A stretch of DNA of 64,000 nucleotides from Isoetes taiwanensis (lineage: Eukaryota; Streptophyta; Lycopodiopsida; Isoetales; Isoetaceae): assembly GCA_021234155.1 (NCBI GenBank), contig JAJEKV010000053.1, forward strand, positions 6,044,488 to 6,108,487, written 5' to 3'. Made by a program: the position numbers and the translations under genes. Below, one piece after another: positions 1 through 10,813 of this stretch; within the stretch, counting starts at the first letter, position 1; every line of letters starts with the position of its first letter. Under the pieces are notes generated by a model. That model saw nothing but the letters and a program-made list of their open reading frames with translations. It had not been told where the DNA came from and searched no databases.

Positions 1-222
1 TGCGTACGGTACAACATTGCAAGTAACCCTCGTCCATTGGTTTCTTTCTTCTTTGTGATGTACAAGCTTTCTTGTGTAAGTCTCGCTTAAGGTTTTCACT
101 AGCAGGAGCTTTGAATTCGAACATAGAGTCATGTCGCTTTGCTACATCGTCGTCTGAGAGATCAACATCAGGTGTTTCTTCGTCCGACATGGGAGGAATG
201 GATGATATACTAGTAGATGCTG

Positions 223-1404
223 TGATAACACACCTAGGGGATTAAGGGATAACATAATTTTTTTTACTCTTAACATCAGGTCAGAAATATTTAAAAGAAT
301 TGCAATGGTTGGGAAACAAATTGAATACGAATGTCTATACTAAGGTACGGTAGATATCTGAGGAAACTATACTAAGGTACGATAGATATCTGAGGAAAAT
401 AGAGGTAATATCTGAACTAAAATAGCATATCTATGATTAGAGGAGATAAACTAGATAAGAATTTGTAAGAATAGGAAGATATTTCTTATAATTGAAAAGG
501 AGAGGATATTTTTCTAATTTTAGAAAAGACAGATAGCATAAAAAAAAGGCAAACTTTAAAACATGATAACTCGGCGAACGATTATCAGAATGGAGCGATC
601 TTAAGCATCCTGGAAAGCCCTCGGAGTCTAGTTTTAGAATTGGGGTGACACTCTCATAACTCCTTACGGTTAGAGAGATATCGCAGAAAAGGTGGACATG
701 GGTCAGATAAGACTGCACGTGGAAGATCCTTTGGTGGGTAGCCGAAGCCGGATCTTTGGAGTTTCTGTTGGTTTGGAGTCATCTTTTTTTTTTGTTTAGT
801 AGTTTGTTGAAAAGTTTACATGTATTATTTTGTTATTGATTCTTTGTGTTTGTGTTTGCAAATATAATAAAACATTAAAGAATGAATCTGTATGAAAGAA
901 CCCGCCCCTTTGTCGTTGCCGAAGGGCTGGGCGGTAAAGCAACGTGCATACCAGGTGATTGATATGTGAACGTATAGTCATGTCCAGAACGATATACGTG
1001 TGAACCCGGGTGAGGGATTGATCATCCCTGAATCACAGTAAGTTATAAGAAGATGTTCTATGTGTGACTAACATTTGTGTGCCTATTGTCTGTGTGACTA
1101 ACGATTCACCTCAGGTTAAGGTAATAGTTTACCCGCTTAGTCCTTCCCAGGACTAATCCCACCTTTCTCTTCGTCCTTCTTACAGAAGAGTTAGTAGCGA
1201 AGTGAGTTTTGCGCCACGAGAAGGGTGGGATAATAGCCAAGATGTCAAGGCATAGATCTTCTAAAGACTAAAAGTAGTTTGAAACTCGGATTTTGAGTGT
1301 CAAGGACAATTGTTACCTCATAATAAAAGAAAGTTATATATTATTTTAGTTCCAATTACTTCTCTGTTTGATTTTCAAGTGTTAAACGCCTTAGGAGCGT
1401 TTCA
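223..1404 (+). repeat. Left LTR of the 223-3006 element
   Basis: Direct repeat of the right copy at 1826-3006. It starts TGATAACACACC and ends GTTTCA immediately before the tRNA primer-binding site. Small minus-strand ORFs inside it recur in the partner LTR and are not genes. Confidence 0.85.
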
Positions 1405-1825
1405 TTTGGTATCAGAGCCTAGGTTTCCGATTATTAACCATAGTTGGTTATTGGGCCAAAGACCATTAAAAGTCATCAATATTGAAATTATGGGAAACCA
1501 AGAAGGAAGAAACTCCTTGGGAAGTTATGCAGCCGAGACATCTATCGTGGCCAGCAACGGGAAAAGGGAGAGTTCAAAATTTAGTTTCCATATTGTAAAC
1601 CTAGTACTAACTGTGAAATCCCCAAACATTAGTAGTCATCCAAATTAATCTTAAATGTTGTAGTGGTAAGTGTAGTCAACCCCGAAGGGTATATGGAGTG
1701 GAACATAGTTTTAGATATGTCTTGTACCTTGGATATCTTGGTTCATCTACAGAAATTAATGACTTGCAAGGAATTTACAGATTATCCCCATGAGGACATG
1801 GGTAAATTTTTAGTATGAGAGAATA

Positions 1826-3006
1826 TGTAACACACCTAGGGGGTTAAGAGATAACATAATTTTTTTATAATTAACATCATGTCAGAAATATTTAAAAGAA
1901 TTGCAATGGTTGGGAAACAAATTGAATACGGGTGTCTATACTAAGGTACGGTAGATATCTGAGGAAACTATACTAAGGTACGGTAGATATCTGAGGAAAG
2001 TAGAGGTAATATCTGAACTAAAATAGCATATCTATGATTAGAGGAGATAAACTAGATAAGAATTTGTAAGAATATGAAGATATTTCCTATAATTGAAAAA
2101 GAGAGGACATTTTTCTAATTTTAGAAAAGACAAATAGCATAAAAAAAAGGCAAACTTTAAAACATGATAACTCGACGAGGGATTATCAGAATGGAGCGAT
2201 CTTAAACATTCTGGAAAGTCCTCGGAGTCTAGTTTCAGAATTGGAGTGGCACCTCTCATAAGTTCTTACGGTTAGAGAGATATCGCAGAAAAGGTGGACG
2301 TGGGTCAGATAAGACTGCACGTGGAAGATCGTTTGGTGGGTAGCCGGAGCCGGATCTTTGGAGTTTCTGTTGGTTTGGAGTCATCTTTTTTTTTTGTTTG
2401 GTAGTTTGTTGAAAAGCTTACATGTATTATTTTGTTATTGATTCTTTGTGTTTGTGTTTGCAAATATAATAAAACATTAAAGAATGAATATGTATGAAAG
2501 AACCCGCCCCTTTGTCGTTGCCGAAGGGTTGGGCGGTAAAGCAACGTACATACCAGGTGATTGGTATGTGAACATATAGTCGTGTCCGGAACGATATACG
2601 TGTTAACCCGGGTGAGGGATTGATCATCCCTGAATCACAGTAAGTTATAAGAAGATGTTCTATGTGTGACTAACATTTGTGTGCCTATTGTCTGTGTGAC
2701 TAACGATTCACCTCAGGTTAAGGTAATGGTTTACCCACTTCGTCCTTCCCAGGACTAATCCCACCTTTCTCTTCTTCCTTCTTACAGAAGAGTTAGTAGC
2801 GAAGTGAGTTTTGCGCCGCGGGAAGCGTGGGATAATAGCCGAGATGTCAAGGCATAGATCTTCTAAAGACTAGGAGTAGTTTAAAACTCAGATTTTGAGT
2901 GTCAAGGACCATTGTTACCTCATAATAAAAGAAAGTTATATATTATTTTAGTTCCAATTACTTCTGTGTTTGATTTTCAAGTGTTAAACGCCTTAGGAGC
3001 GTTTCA
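1826..3006 (+). repeat. Right LTR of the 223-3006 element
   Basis: Starts TGTAACACACC and ends GCGTTTCA, then passes directly into the proline-rich repeat gene. It is the same unit as 223-1404 with scattered substitutions and one base fewer. Confidence 0.85.
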
Positions 3007-3599
3007 GGTTGGGTGTGGGGAGGTCTTGGATGGAACTGATTTGCTCTCTCTTGGAAAAAGTAGTCGAGGTTGGTGACATATTTGAGCTCCTGAAGTGTCA
3101 TAAAACACAGGAGTTGCATGGCACTGACTGCTCCCACTAAGAGTAGTATCAGGTAGCGCGACGGATGGTGATGGAGTGACTTGCGCCCGGGGAGGCTATC
3201 TATGCTGGACTAAGGGAGACGGACTAAAGCAAACTAAAGGAGGGAGTCTGAGCTCGTCTTCGGGTGGTGGAGTGAACTGAATGGGTGGAGGAAAGTTGCG
3301 CTGTTCTGTGGGATATGTTGGAGTAAAATGCATTGGTGGGGGCAAACGACGTTCAAAAGCAGGAGATGGTGGAGTAAATTGCACTGATGGTGGAAGACGA
3401 CGTGTACAAACGGGAGGGCTGGGGCAATGAATGTCAGAGTCAGAAGTATCCTGGCTAGCATTAGCTTCTGAAATATTCGTAATAGGATTAGCTTCCATTG
3501 CCATTGGGCAAGGTGTGAAAAGCATGGGAGGAGGGAGCCTGCGAGCAGGACGGGGTGGCTTAGACGCTCTCTTTTCTCCGGCCATTATGAGCAAGTAGA

Positions 3600-3712
3600 C
3601 TCAGACAGTATAAATTTATACCGTGTGGTATAAATTTATATGAAATAGAAGCATAACTGGTGATGGACTGGTATAAATTTATACAGAGATGGTATAAATT
3701 TATATGAGACCA
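3600..3712. repeat. Palindrome cluster between the divergent genes (four copies)
   Basis: Four copies of the palindrome family GGTATAAATTTATACC and close variants occur just upstream of the minus-strand gene start. The same motif fills three introns of the neighbouring methyltransferase gene and was not noticed elsewhere in the window, which links the two divergent genes. Confidence 0.8.
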
Positions 3713-3833
3713 GGGATAGGTTCAATACGCTGTACGTTTTATACGGAATACGTATGAATTGTATGGTACGGCACATATTTGCCGTATAAAACGTAAAAAA
3801 TACGGCAAAAAAAAATTCCGGCGTCAGAAGATT

Positions 3834-3915
3834 TTCGCGTACGCGAAACCTTCTAATTCGCGTACGCGAAAGTTTTTTCGCGTACGCGAAACAGTGAAAA
3901 TCGCGTACGCGAAAA
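3834..3915. repeat. Four copies of the palindrome TTCGCGTACGCGAA
   Basis: Four near-perfect copies of a CpG-rich palindrome with TCGCGTACGCGA core are spaced about 20 bases apart. Degenerate relatives (CACAGACGCT..., GGAAGGTTTC...) continue to about 4350. It lies between the divergent starts at 3585 and 4653, so it may be regulatory, a structural repeat or a mobile-element remnant. Confidence 0.75.
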
Positions 3916-4039
3916 ATATATATATATTTTTTTGAAATTCAAATTCCGGCGTCACAGTCGAAACCTTCTGATTCAGCAGACTGGAAAGTTTTTCAAAGTC
4001 GCATAAAAGCGGAAGGTTTCACGACGCTTAAAAATATAA

Positions 4040-4154
<115 letters not shown>

Positions 4155-4596
4155 ATTCAAATTTCACAGACGCTTGAACCTTCATTTCAGCGTGGCGAAA
4201 GTTTTTTCACAGACGCTATTACGGAAGGTTTCGTCTGTGAACCCCCAAAAAAAAAAAAAAAAAAAACAGAAAATTGTTTTATCGGCTTTGCCATTGGGCG
4301 ACGCGAAAAAAAAATTGGGCAGACGCTTTCATCGAAGCTTACAGACGTCTGTAAATTTTTTTCCTACCATGAGGTTTTTATCGTTAAATCGTATTTTATT
4401 AAAAATCGTATTTTTGACTTTATCGTCCGTGAATTTTAATTTTTAATGATAGAACCTATCCCTGTATGAGACCGTATACGGATCGCTATGGAAAAATGCT
4501 ATACGAAAACATACATAGCAGAAGTACTTAAGGGCGGCGGGGGCGCGTCCATTTCATGTATATGCTGTTTAGATTCGAAGGCGCTCGCGATCCGCC

Positions 4597-4604
4597 TTAT
4601 ATAC
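4597..4604 (+). promoter_or_regulatory. Probable TATA box of the methyltransferase gene
   Basis: TTATATAC lies about 50 bases upstream of the first ATG (4653), in an otherwise GC-rich stretch with no competing upstream ATG. Spacing fits a short 5' leader. This is inferred from sequence only. Confidence 0.5.
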
Positions 4605-4660
4605 TCGCCCCTATTTGCTCCTCCGAACAACTATAAGCAAGTCTATACAGACATGGCCAA

Positions 4661-5366
4661 GTAAGTCTCCAACCTGAACCTTTTTAGTTCTGCATTTCTT
4701 TCAATCTCTTTACTGTGCTTCTGTCGTCTGTCTATTCGTATGATTTAATACCGAGGCCTCTCTCCCTTGGTATACATTTATACAGAGGAGGTGATCTCTC
4801 AGTATAATTTTGCCTCGGTATATATTTATATTGAAAGAACAAGAGCGGGATAAATGTATCCCGACAGAGGCTCAAACAGTATAAATTTATATTGTGAGAA
4901 CTCTTGCGGTATAAAACTCTTGCAGTTCCCTCGCGGCCTCGCGGTATAAATTTATACTGACTCGGTATAAATTTATACCGAGAGAGTTCTGCAACGGTAT
5001 AAATTTATATCGTTTGTGCACGGGCGGTATAGAATTATACCGCTTGAGCCTCTTTCGAGATAAATTTATCCTGTCCGTGTTTTTTCGGTATAAATTTATA
5101 CCAAGGCAGAACTCTCGCGGTATAATTTATACCGAGAGACCGCCTCCTCTGTGTAAATTTATACCAAGGGAGAGAGGCCTAAATAATGGTATGAAATCAT
5201 ACGTTTTTGGATAATAGTGGTGTGTTTTAGAGGCTAAAGCCACCGAAAAGGGTATAATAACTCCACATTGAGGTCCTTTAAGGCGCCATTTCTAGGACTA
5301 TAGTTAGAAATGTTGAGATAAATTCAATTTTCGTGAAGTTAAAGAGTTATTTTTATGGCTTTTCAG
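4661..5366 (+). repeat. Intron 1 filled with GGTATAAATTTATACC-type palindromes
   Basis: Between donor GTAAGT (4661) and acceptor TTTTCAG (5366) there are about 14 copies or variants of the 16-base palindrome, roughly every 15-35 bases from 4769 to 5164. They are separated by short GC-rich spacers rich in CTCGCGG and GAGGC. Some copies have symmetrical shortenings (GGTATAATTTATACC), suggesting that the palindromic symmetry itself is kept. Confidence 0.85.
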
Positions 5367-5708
5367 CACCAAGCTTGTCTTTAAAGGCAAAGGTCAGCAG
5401 TCGTCTGTGAAGCCACAATCCTATGAACTGAAGGGTGTTACATGGTACGTGCACAGGGGAGCGAGAGAATGCTACCCCACTGACGTGTACCTGTACCTGT
5501 GCAATAAGACAGGAAGGGAGAAGTTCAAGCCTGAGGATTACTACCCCGCAGGCGAAATGACAAGCTTGACATCCACACTAAACGAGAACGAGATAGAATG
5601 AACTGTGTGAACGATGAAGGAGACATCGAGTACATTCTGAACAACAGAATGTTTCGAATTAGCATGTGCAAGCCAAAACGAGTACATCTCGGAAAACAAC
5701 AAGCTTGG
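5367..5708 (+). pseudogene. Methyltransferase gene exon 2, N-terminal module
   Basis: The first half reads in one frame (KGVTWYVHRGARECYPTD, ending KFKPEDYYPAGE). The second half reads in the frame containing GDIEYILNNRMFRISMCKPK, so a small indel lies near 5550. The exon ends in phase 0 at GTATGT (5709) and joins GATGTAGTAGAC at 5801 to give AWDVVDILSLVTLCDE. I cannot assign the domain; a chromatin-reader-like beta fold is possible but unsupported. Confidence 0.6.
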
Positions 5709-5800
5709 GTATGTAAGTGTGCGTTGTTCCTTCTGTTCTTCATGTCTTCTCCGTACAAAATTTATACTGACATCGGACTAATTAATCATCCTTACTATAG

Positions 5801-6465
5801 GATGTAGTAGACATTCTATCTTTAGTGACTCTTTGTGACGAGCGTGTTATGGTCAAAGGCTTGTGGTACCCACGTGCTAAGGAGGACGTGGAGAAAGAGA
5901 GCGAGCTGGAAGAGGAGGAAGAGGTGGGAATGAAAGGGAAGGGCAAGAGGAAAGCCCTGGTTTTGAAAACACAGGCTACGAAGAAATACAGAACCACAAA
6001 GGCCTTGACAATCGAGGAGTCGGCAGAAGCACTTCAAAAGGCTTCTGGGGTCGATATTGTTTTGAAACCCTCAGACAGATCAAGTGCTATCCTAAAAAGG
6101 GTTAATGAGACAAAGCTTTTGAAGCAAACAATATCATTGACACTGAGCGCGATCAAGAGGCCACCAAAAAATGAGGATGGGGTCAGAGTGGTTCAGGTGA
6201 GGAAGTTGTACGCGGCACATGTGGCTATCCTGAAGAGAGAATGCGAAGAAATCCACATGCACATGTGTCTCACTTGTTGTTATGGTAGGTAGAACGCAGG
6301 TCCAGGAGCTCAGGCACTACAGGAAGGCTGACTTCGAGGACTACACTTATTATGTACTTGGTGGCACACACAGGAAAGAGCTATCTAAAGAAGAAAGCAT
6401 GAACGAGGTCTAGAAGACCAGTGGAAACCCATATATACATGGAGTTGACAGACGAAGAGGCTAAA
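5801..6465 (+). pseudogene. Methyltransferase gene exon 3, 5' part: linker and ParB/Srx-like segment
   Basis: The frame is open from the acceptor at 5800. A Glu-rich stretch and a Lys/Arg stretch (KGKGKRKALVLK) lead to VRVVQVRKLYAAHVAILKRE. After a frame change near 6265 the sequence reads VSLVVMVGRTQVQELRHYRK, then YTYYVLGGTHRKEL. The small residues and GG-x-HR pattern resemble the nucleotide-binding core of ParB/sulfiredoxin-like domains, which in phage and bacterial proteins are often fused to DNA methylases. A second frame change follows near 6400 before IYMELTDEEAK, at which point the retrotransposon is inserted. Confidence 0.65.
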
Positions 6466-7219
6466 TGATACGGAGCGGCTCGGGGGAGAGGTTCAAGGCA
6501 CAAGGATCCAATGGCATGGGCATGGCTTATGGAAAGAAATAATAAATTGACCAAAATATCTTTGTTACTAAATTGTTGTGAACTGGCTGATAACGGCGGT
6601 CGAAATGGCAGTCACGAGTTACAGCCTAAAACCTCCCGGACTTGATCCAGAACTATTCTAAACAGATCGTCTCCACCATATAGGCTACCGGATTCCTTGA
6701 ACGTGCTGGGAAAAGGGATGATCCAAATAGAAAAAGGCAAATCTGCAACCGAAATTATCCTACCTATTCTTGGCTGCCTTTTCATGAACCAAATCTGTTA
6801 AAAGGGGAAAAAGGACCGTCCATCAATCTGTATAAAGAGATGCGAAATCCTGCATTGAATCCATCTGATCCCAGCCTAGCTCAAACTACCGCCTCTGATT
6901 GTAGCATCGACCCCTGCTCTGAACTTGTATTCCCGCCAAAGCCTTCTGAAAACCTTGCCATAGCCACTGCTGCCAGAACAAATTCCCAGGCAGACTTGCT
7001 GCTTCAGGGGACATTGGATCTTTGTTGCACACAAGATAGCGAATTCTTGTGCTTGGGCCCGGTTGGGTGGTTTGAAAGTGTGCTCCTATCAGTTGTCCAG
7101 GCATTGTGCCGGTTGTTTATCTCTGATTAATATAATCTTGATCTCTCTTGTTTACTCTTTGCATCAGTGTTGAATATAAACTGGGATTTTACTTCATTGC
7201 AATATCTTCATTCGTATCA
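6466..7219 (+). repeat. Left LTR of the gag-only element
   Basis: 754 bp, TGATACGG...CGTATCA. A TATA-like TGTATAAAGAG near 6829-6839 could be the promoter; a 96-codon ORF starting just after it is shared by both LTRs and is unlikely to be a gene. Confidence 0.95.
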
Positions 7220-7260
7220 AGTGGTATCAGAGCCTAGATTCTATTTCCATATCCTGTGCA

Positions 7261-8469
7261 ATGGCCAACCGCTTTAATATCTCTGATCAACAGTACCAGC
7301 AGGCATTAAGAACTGCGGATTTTATAGCCAAGCAAATTGCTAATCAAATTGCTTTGCCACCGCCTACATCTGAGCAAGATTATCAAACCAAGTTGGAGCA
7401 AATAGCTTTGCTTTACGGATTCTTACCTAGCAATTCCCAGCCTCCACTTCCAAATCAACCTCCACCTGTTAATCCGCCGCCGCCTACGAATTCCCCGCCA
7501 AACTCTCCAAATCCAGTTAATGCTTCTGCCAGGATTAAATGGCTGCAGAAAGTGGAGGGCATGCCGACTTTCTCAGGGGAAAAAAGGAGTCGCCCTACAG
7601 TCATGGGATTCTTAGCTGCATGGGAAAGTTTTTTTGAACGAGTTGGAGCCACTGAGTTGCAGAAACTTCAGGCAATGGATAAATATCTTACCGATGTAGC
7701 CCGAATTTGGTGACAGGGAAGGAAAAGAATGGCCCCAGTGATTAAAATATGGCAGGAATTTAAAAGAGCCTTCGAAAGCCATAATTTACCTGCAAGCTAC
7801 TTTGTAGACCTCCTAAGGGAATGGGATATATTCACACAAGGAGAACGAGAGTCTGTTTATCAGTACACAAGCAAATTTAACCATCTGTCGGTTCTAATGG
7901 AAGGTCTCAGTGATAAAGAGTTAACAAGGAAATATATTTCTGGGTTAAGGGATGAGTTGTATGCAGAACTCAGGCTCATTGAACTCCAAACACTGGACGA
8001 GGCGGTACGGAAAGCCGAAGCCGCAGAAAGAAAGTTTAATCCCAAGGGAGCCAAATATGACATATGGGAAGGTTACCCCCGGGAAAATAATGGCAAGCGT
8101 GACACGGATAAGGCGAGCAATAACGGAGCAAAAAGAGTTAGATTCAACGATGATCGTAGAGACTCGAATAACAGGAACAGGGGTCCAGAACAGCGTATGA
8201 CTCAAGAACGGGCAAATGCACCAGAAAGAGGTTGTTATATATGTGGTGGACCTCACTTCAAAGCTTCTTGCCCAAAAAGGCAGACACCTACAGACAAGCC
8301 TCAAACTGAAATTGAAGTTCCCAGGAGCAAGGAAGACAAAGGAAAAGTGTTAATGCATACTATTGCAGAAACATCTGACAGTTCTCATGGGAAAGCTGAC
8401 AAAGCTGCTGACAAAGCTGCAGTCAGGGAGTTTGAAAGAAGTCGATTAACTATCGGTCATTTATCTTAG
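7261..8469 (+). pseudogene. Retrotransposon gag (Ty3-type) with one in-frame stop
   Basis: An ATG 41 bases after the LTR opens a frame of about 400 codons, interrupted once by TGA at 7711. The N-terminal third is Gln/Pro-rich (PPPVNPPPPTNSPPNSPNP). The middle has the conserved retrotransposon gag core (WQEFKRAFESHNLP, then REWDIFTQGE). The C-terminus is basic and carries one zinc knuckle of the C-x2-C-x3-H-x4-C form (CYICGGPHFKASC). This is the particle-forming RNA-binding protein. No protease or polymerase follows; the remaining 400 bases to the right LTR are non-coding. Confidence 0.85.
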
Positions 8470-8872
8470 TTTGGTTTGAGTTTTAGTAGGTTATGCATAG
8501 CTATTTGAATGTATGAGATTTTTTTTTGAATAAAATGAAATTTTTATTGTTTCCTAGTGGAAGGAAACTATCTTTCTTGTTAGAAAGGGATTTACTTTCT
8601 GCCCGAGTAGGGGGGGACAACCTACTTGGAATATCAGAAAGGGCTGGGAATGCCATGACTGTTCAAGTGAGGGACGCCTACTTGAAGGATCAGCATGGAG
8701 ATTTTTCTGTCCAAGCGCGGACCCTGCCTTGAAGGATCAGAAAAAGAACATTTCCAGGGAAAAGAGATTGGCCTTAAGAAGGGAAGGACCAACACACCTC
8801 TTTTCATGACAAGGGTTTTCTTTCAGGGTTATAGAGCGATCGAGGTCGATCGACTGAAAGAAGGGAAGGACC

Positions 8873-9626
8873 TGATACGGAGCGGCTCGGGGGAGAGGTT
8901 CAAGGCACAAGGATCCAATGGCATGGGCATGGCTTATGGAAAGAAATAATAAATTGACCAAAATATCTTTCTTACTAAATTGTTGTGAACTGGCTGATAA
9001 CGGCGGTCGAAATGGCAGTCACGAGTTACAGCCTAAAACCTCCCGGACTTGATCCGGAACTGTTCTAAACAGATCGTCTCCACTATATAGGCTACCAAAT
9101 TCCTTGAACGTGCTGGGAAAAGGGATGATCTAAATAGAAAAAGGCAAATCTGCAACCAAAATTATCCTACCTATTCTTGGCTGCCTTTTCATGAACTAAA
9201 TCTGTTAAAAGGGGAAAAAGGACCGTCCATCAATCTGTATAAAGAGATGCGAAATCCTGCATTGAATCCATCTGATCCCAGCCTAGCTCAGACTACCGCC
9301 TCTGATTGTAGCATTGACCCCTGCTCTGAACTTGTATTCCCGCCAAAGCCTTCTGAAAACCTTGCCATAGCCACTGCTGCCAGAACAAATTCCCAGGCAG
9401 ACTTGCTGCTTCAGGGGACATTGGATCTTTGTTGCACACAAGATAGCGAATTCTTGTGCTTGGGCCCGGTTGGGTGGTTTGAAAGTGTGCTCCTATCAGT
9501 TGTCCAGGCAATGTGCCGGTTGTTTATCTCTGATTAATAGAATCTTGATCTCTCTTGTTTACTCTTTGCATCAGTGTTGAATATAAACTGGGATTTTACT
9601 TCATTGCAATATCTTCATTCGTATCA
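8873..9626 (+). repeat. Right LTR of the gag-only element
   Basis: 754 bp, nearly identical to 6466-7219, directly followed by target duplication CTAAA at 9627-9631. Confidence 0.95.
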
Positions 9627-9895
9627 CTAAAGTCATTGACGTAAGCTACAACCTCAACAATAACTTCAGGTTGAAGATGCTGAGCCTTATAGATAAGATC
9701 CGCTTCATGCACAGAGAGTATGCCGAGTTCAAACAAATGCATGGAGAGGACTTCACGAAGCAGAAGAACAAGCTCCAAGAACTTTGTGAGGCCTGTGTGA
9801 CTGAATGTTGGCTGAGCTACAATTCTGATAAGAATCCCCACATGGCAGTGAAGCAGTAAGATAACTACTTTCAACTTGCTTTCAGAGATGGCCAA
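9627..9895 (+). pseudogene. Methyltransferase gene exon 3, 3' part, plus a possible 10-base microexon
   Basis: From 9632 the host frame continues with VIDVSYNLNNNFRLKM, then a charged helical stretch, to HMAVK at donor GTAAGA (9856). A 30-base candidate intron ending TTTCAG leads to the 10-base segment AGATGGCCAA (9886-9895), followed by another donor GTAAGA. Joined to 10309 this reads KQDGQVWDLQEGIF with no stop. A 30-base intron is well below usual plant size, so the arrangement may be a relic. Confidence 0.6.
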
Positions 9896-10308
9896 GTAAG
9901 AACAATTATAGCCTTTACTTTCCTTTCAATTTAAGTTTGTTTCCACATCGTCTAGAACATGTCGATCAGATGGAAACCAACGTGCCTCCAGTATAAATTC
10001 ATACAGCGGCCACTGCCGCTTGAGTTCATACCCTGGCATGGAGCGGTATAAATTTATACCGTGGCATGGACTGGTATAAATTTATACCGTGACCTGGAGT
10101 GGTATAAATTTATACTGGTCCATGCCACGGTATAAATTTATACCACGGCCTTCAACGATATAAATTTACACCGTTGTGTGGACTCATATAAATTTATACC
10201 GCGGCCTGAAATGGTATAAATTTATACCGTGGCCTGGACTCTGACTCTAGCATCGTTGTACCACAATAGGCCATTTGCACTGAGCTACTTGTCTTCAACT
10301 TTTAACAG
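9896..10308 (+). repeat. Intron with about eight GGTATAAATTTATACC palindromes
   Basis: From 9990 to 10228 the palindrome or a variant recurs every 26-30 bases, often separated by spacers like GTGGCCTGGA. The intron ends at TTTTAACAG (10308). The regular spacing is tighter than in intron 1. Confidence 0.85.
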
Positions 10309-10754
10309 GTGTGGGATCTACAGGAAGGAATATTCTGTATATTCGAAGATGGTGAACTTAAAGAGCAAGCCAGCACCGCTGGAAAAAAACCAAAAAAAAA
10401 AAAAACTGAAATAAAATAAAAAAATATGAGCATAGTACCATGGACACAACTACAGGGCCTGAAGAGCAAACAAATTTTTGTGCGGCTCTTAGAAAAAGTT
10501 GTGGCCAAAGAATTTACTCTCCATGAAATGGCAAAGGAAGCTAAGATGTAAGCAGCATTTACTATGTAATGTTCTTTTTCCCTTACTTTGCCTTACAATC
10601 TCTTTCTCTTTGCAGTCAGAAGGATGTTGTCACCTTCCAGTCCAGGTTAATGAAGCAACTAAACCTAGAAGACTGGGAAGAGTGCAATCTTCTTTATCCA
10701 ACTTGTACGACAAACAGCATAATCAGAGAACACGCAGTGAACTTCAGTGGTTAG
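10309..10754 (+). pseudogene. Methyltransferase gene, two middle exons (10309-10547, 10616-10754)
   Basis: The first exon reads VWDLQEGIFCIFEDGELKEQ, a Lys-rich run over an A-tract with an in-frame TAA at 10417, then SIVPWTQLQGLKSKQIFVRL and HEMAKEAK to donor GTAAGC at 10548. The second starts after TTTGCAG at 10616 and restores phase (KIQKDVVTFQSRLMKQLNLE). It ends exactly on a TAG at 10752-10754 before donor GTGAGC. No named domain was recognised; the region is helical and charged and connects the ParB-like part to the methylase. Confidence 0.6.
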
Positions 10755-10813
10755 GTGAGCTTTGTAGAGAACATGTTTTGTCTTCGTGCCTTTGTCTTAC
10801 TGTTCACTTACAG

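Larger units (their letters stand above)
223..3006 (+). mobile_element. Non-autonomous LTR retrotransposon without gag-pol
   Basis: Two long direct repeats of about 1.18 kb (223-1404 and 1826-3006) begin TG(A)TAACACACC and end GCGTTTCA. They flank only 421 bp of internal DNA. A primer-binding site complementary to initiator tRNA-Met, TGGTATCAGAGC, sits two bases after the left LTR (1407-1418). The internal region encodes no recognisable gag or pol, only a short frame around MGNQEGRNS. The LTRs differ at several dozen positions, so the insertion is fairly old. The flanking five bases (TGCTG and GGTTG) are at best a degraded target duplication. It is inserted in the proline-rich repeat gene on the opposite strand. 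Confidence 0.85.
1..3585 (-). pseudogene. Proline-rich repeat protein gene, split by an LTR retrotransposon (runs off left edge)
   Basis: I do not recognise this gene. Translation starts at 3585 on the minus strand with MAGEKRASKPP. Five proline-rich units follow, each built like RRLPPPMxFTPP (RRLPPPMLFTP, RRLPPSVQFTP, RRLPPPMHFTP, RNFPPPIQFTP, LRLPPLVCFSP). A TAG at 3196-3198 interrupts the frame, which then stays open to 3007, where the LTR element at 223-3006 begins. On its far side an open frame resumes at about 222 with STSISSIPPMSDEETP and an acidic run, and continues to base 1. The two halves are in frame if a diverged 5-base target duplication is removed. The gene is divergent from the methyltransferase gene at 4653. 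The repeats could be a low-complexity scaffold or surface segment; no enzyme domain is visible. Confidence 0.5.
6466..9626 (+). mobile_element. Gag-only LTR retrotransposon (TR-GAG type) inserted in the methyltransferase exon
   Basis: Two 754-bp LTRs (6466-7219, 8873-9626) begin TGATACGG and end CGTATCA, themselves short inverted repeats. They differ at only about a dozen positions, so the insertion is young. A tRNA-Met primer site TGGTATCAGAGC is at 7222-7233, and a purine tract (AAAGAAGGGAAGGA) precedes the right LTR. A perfect target duplication CTAAA occurs at 6461-6465 and 9627-9631. The interior encodes only gag; protease, reverse transcriptase, RNase H and integrase are absent, so it depends on a partner element. 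With the element and one CTAAA removed, the host frame runs on as DEEAKVIDVSYNLNN. Confidence 0.95.

Noticed and set aside
4769-5164. CRISPR-like regularly spaced repeats
   Set aside because: The repeats are palindromes inside a spliceosomal intron of a plant gene, with short non-unique spacers and no cas genes.
6840-7130. 96-codon ORF, repeated at 9247-9537
   Set aside because: It lies inside the LTR and appears in both copies because the LTR is duplicated; no independent coding evidence.
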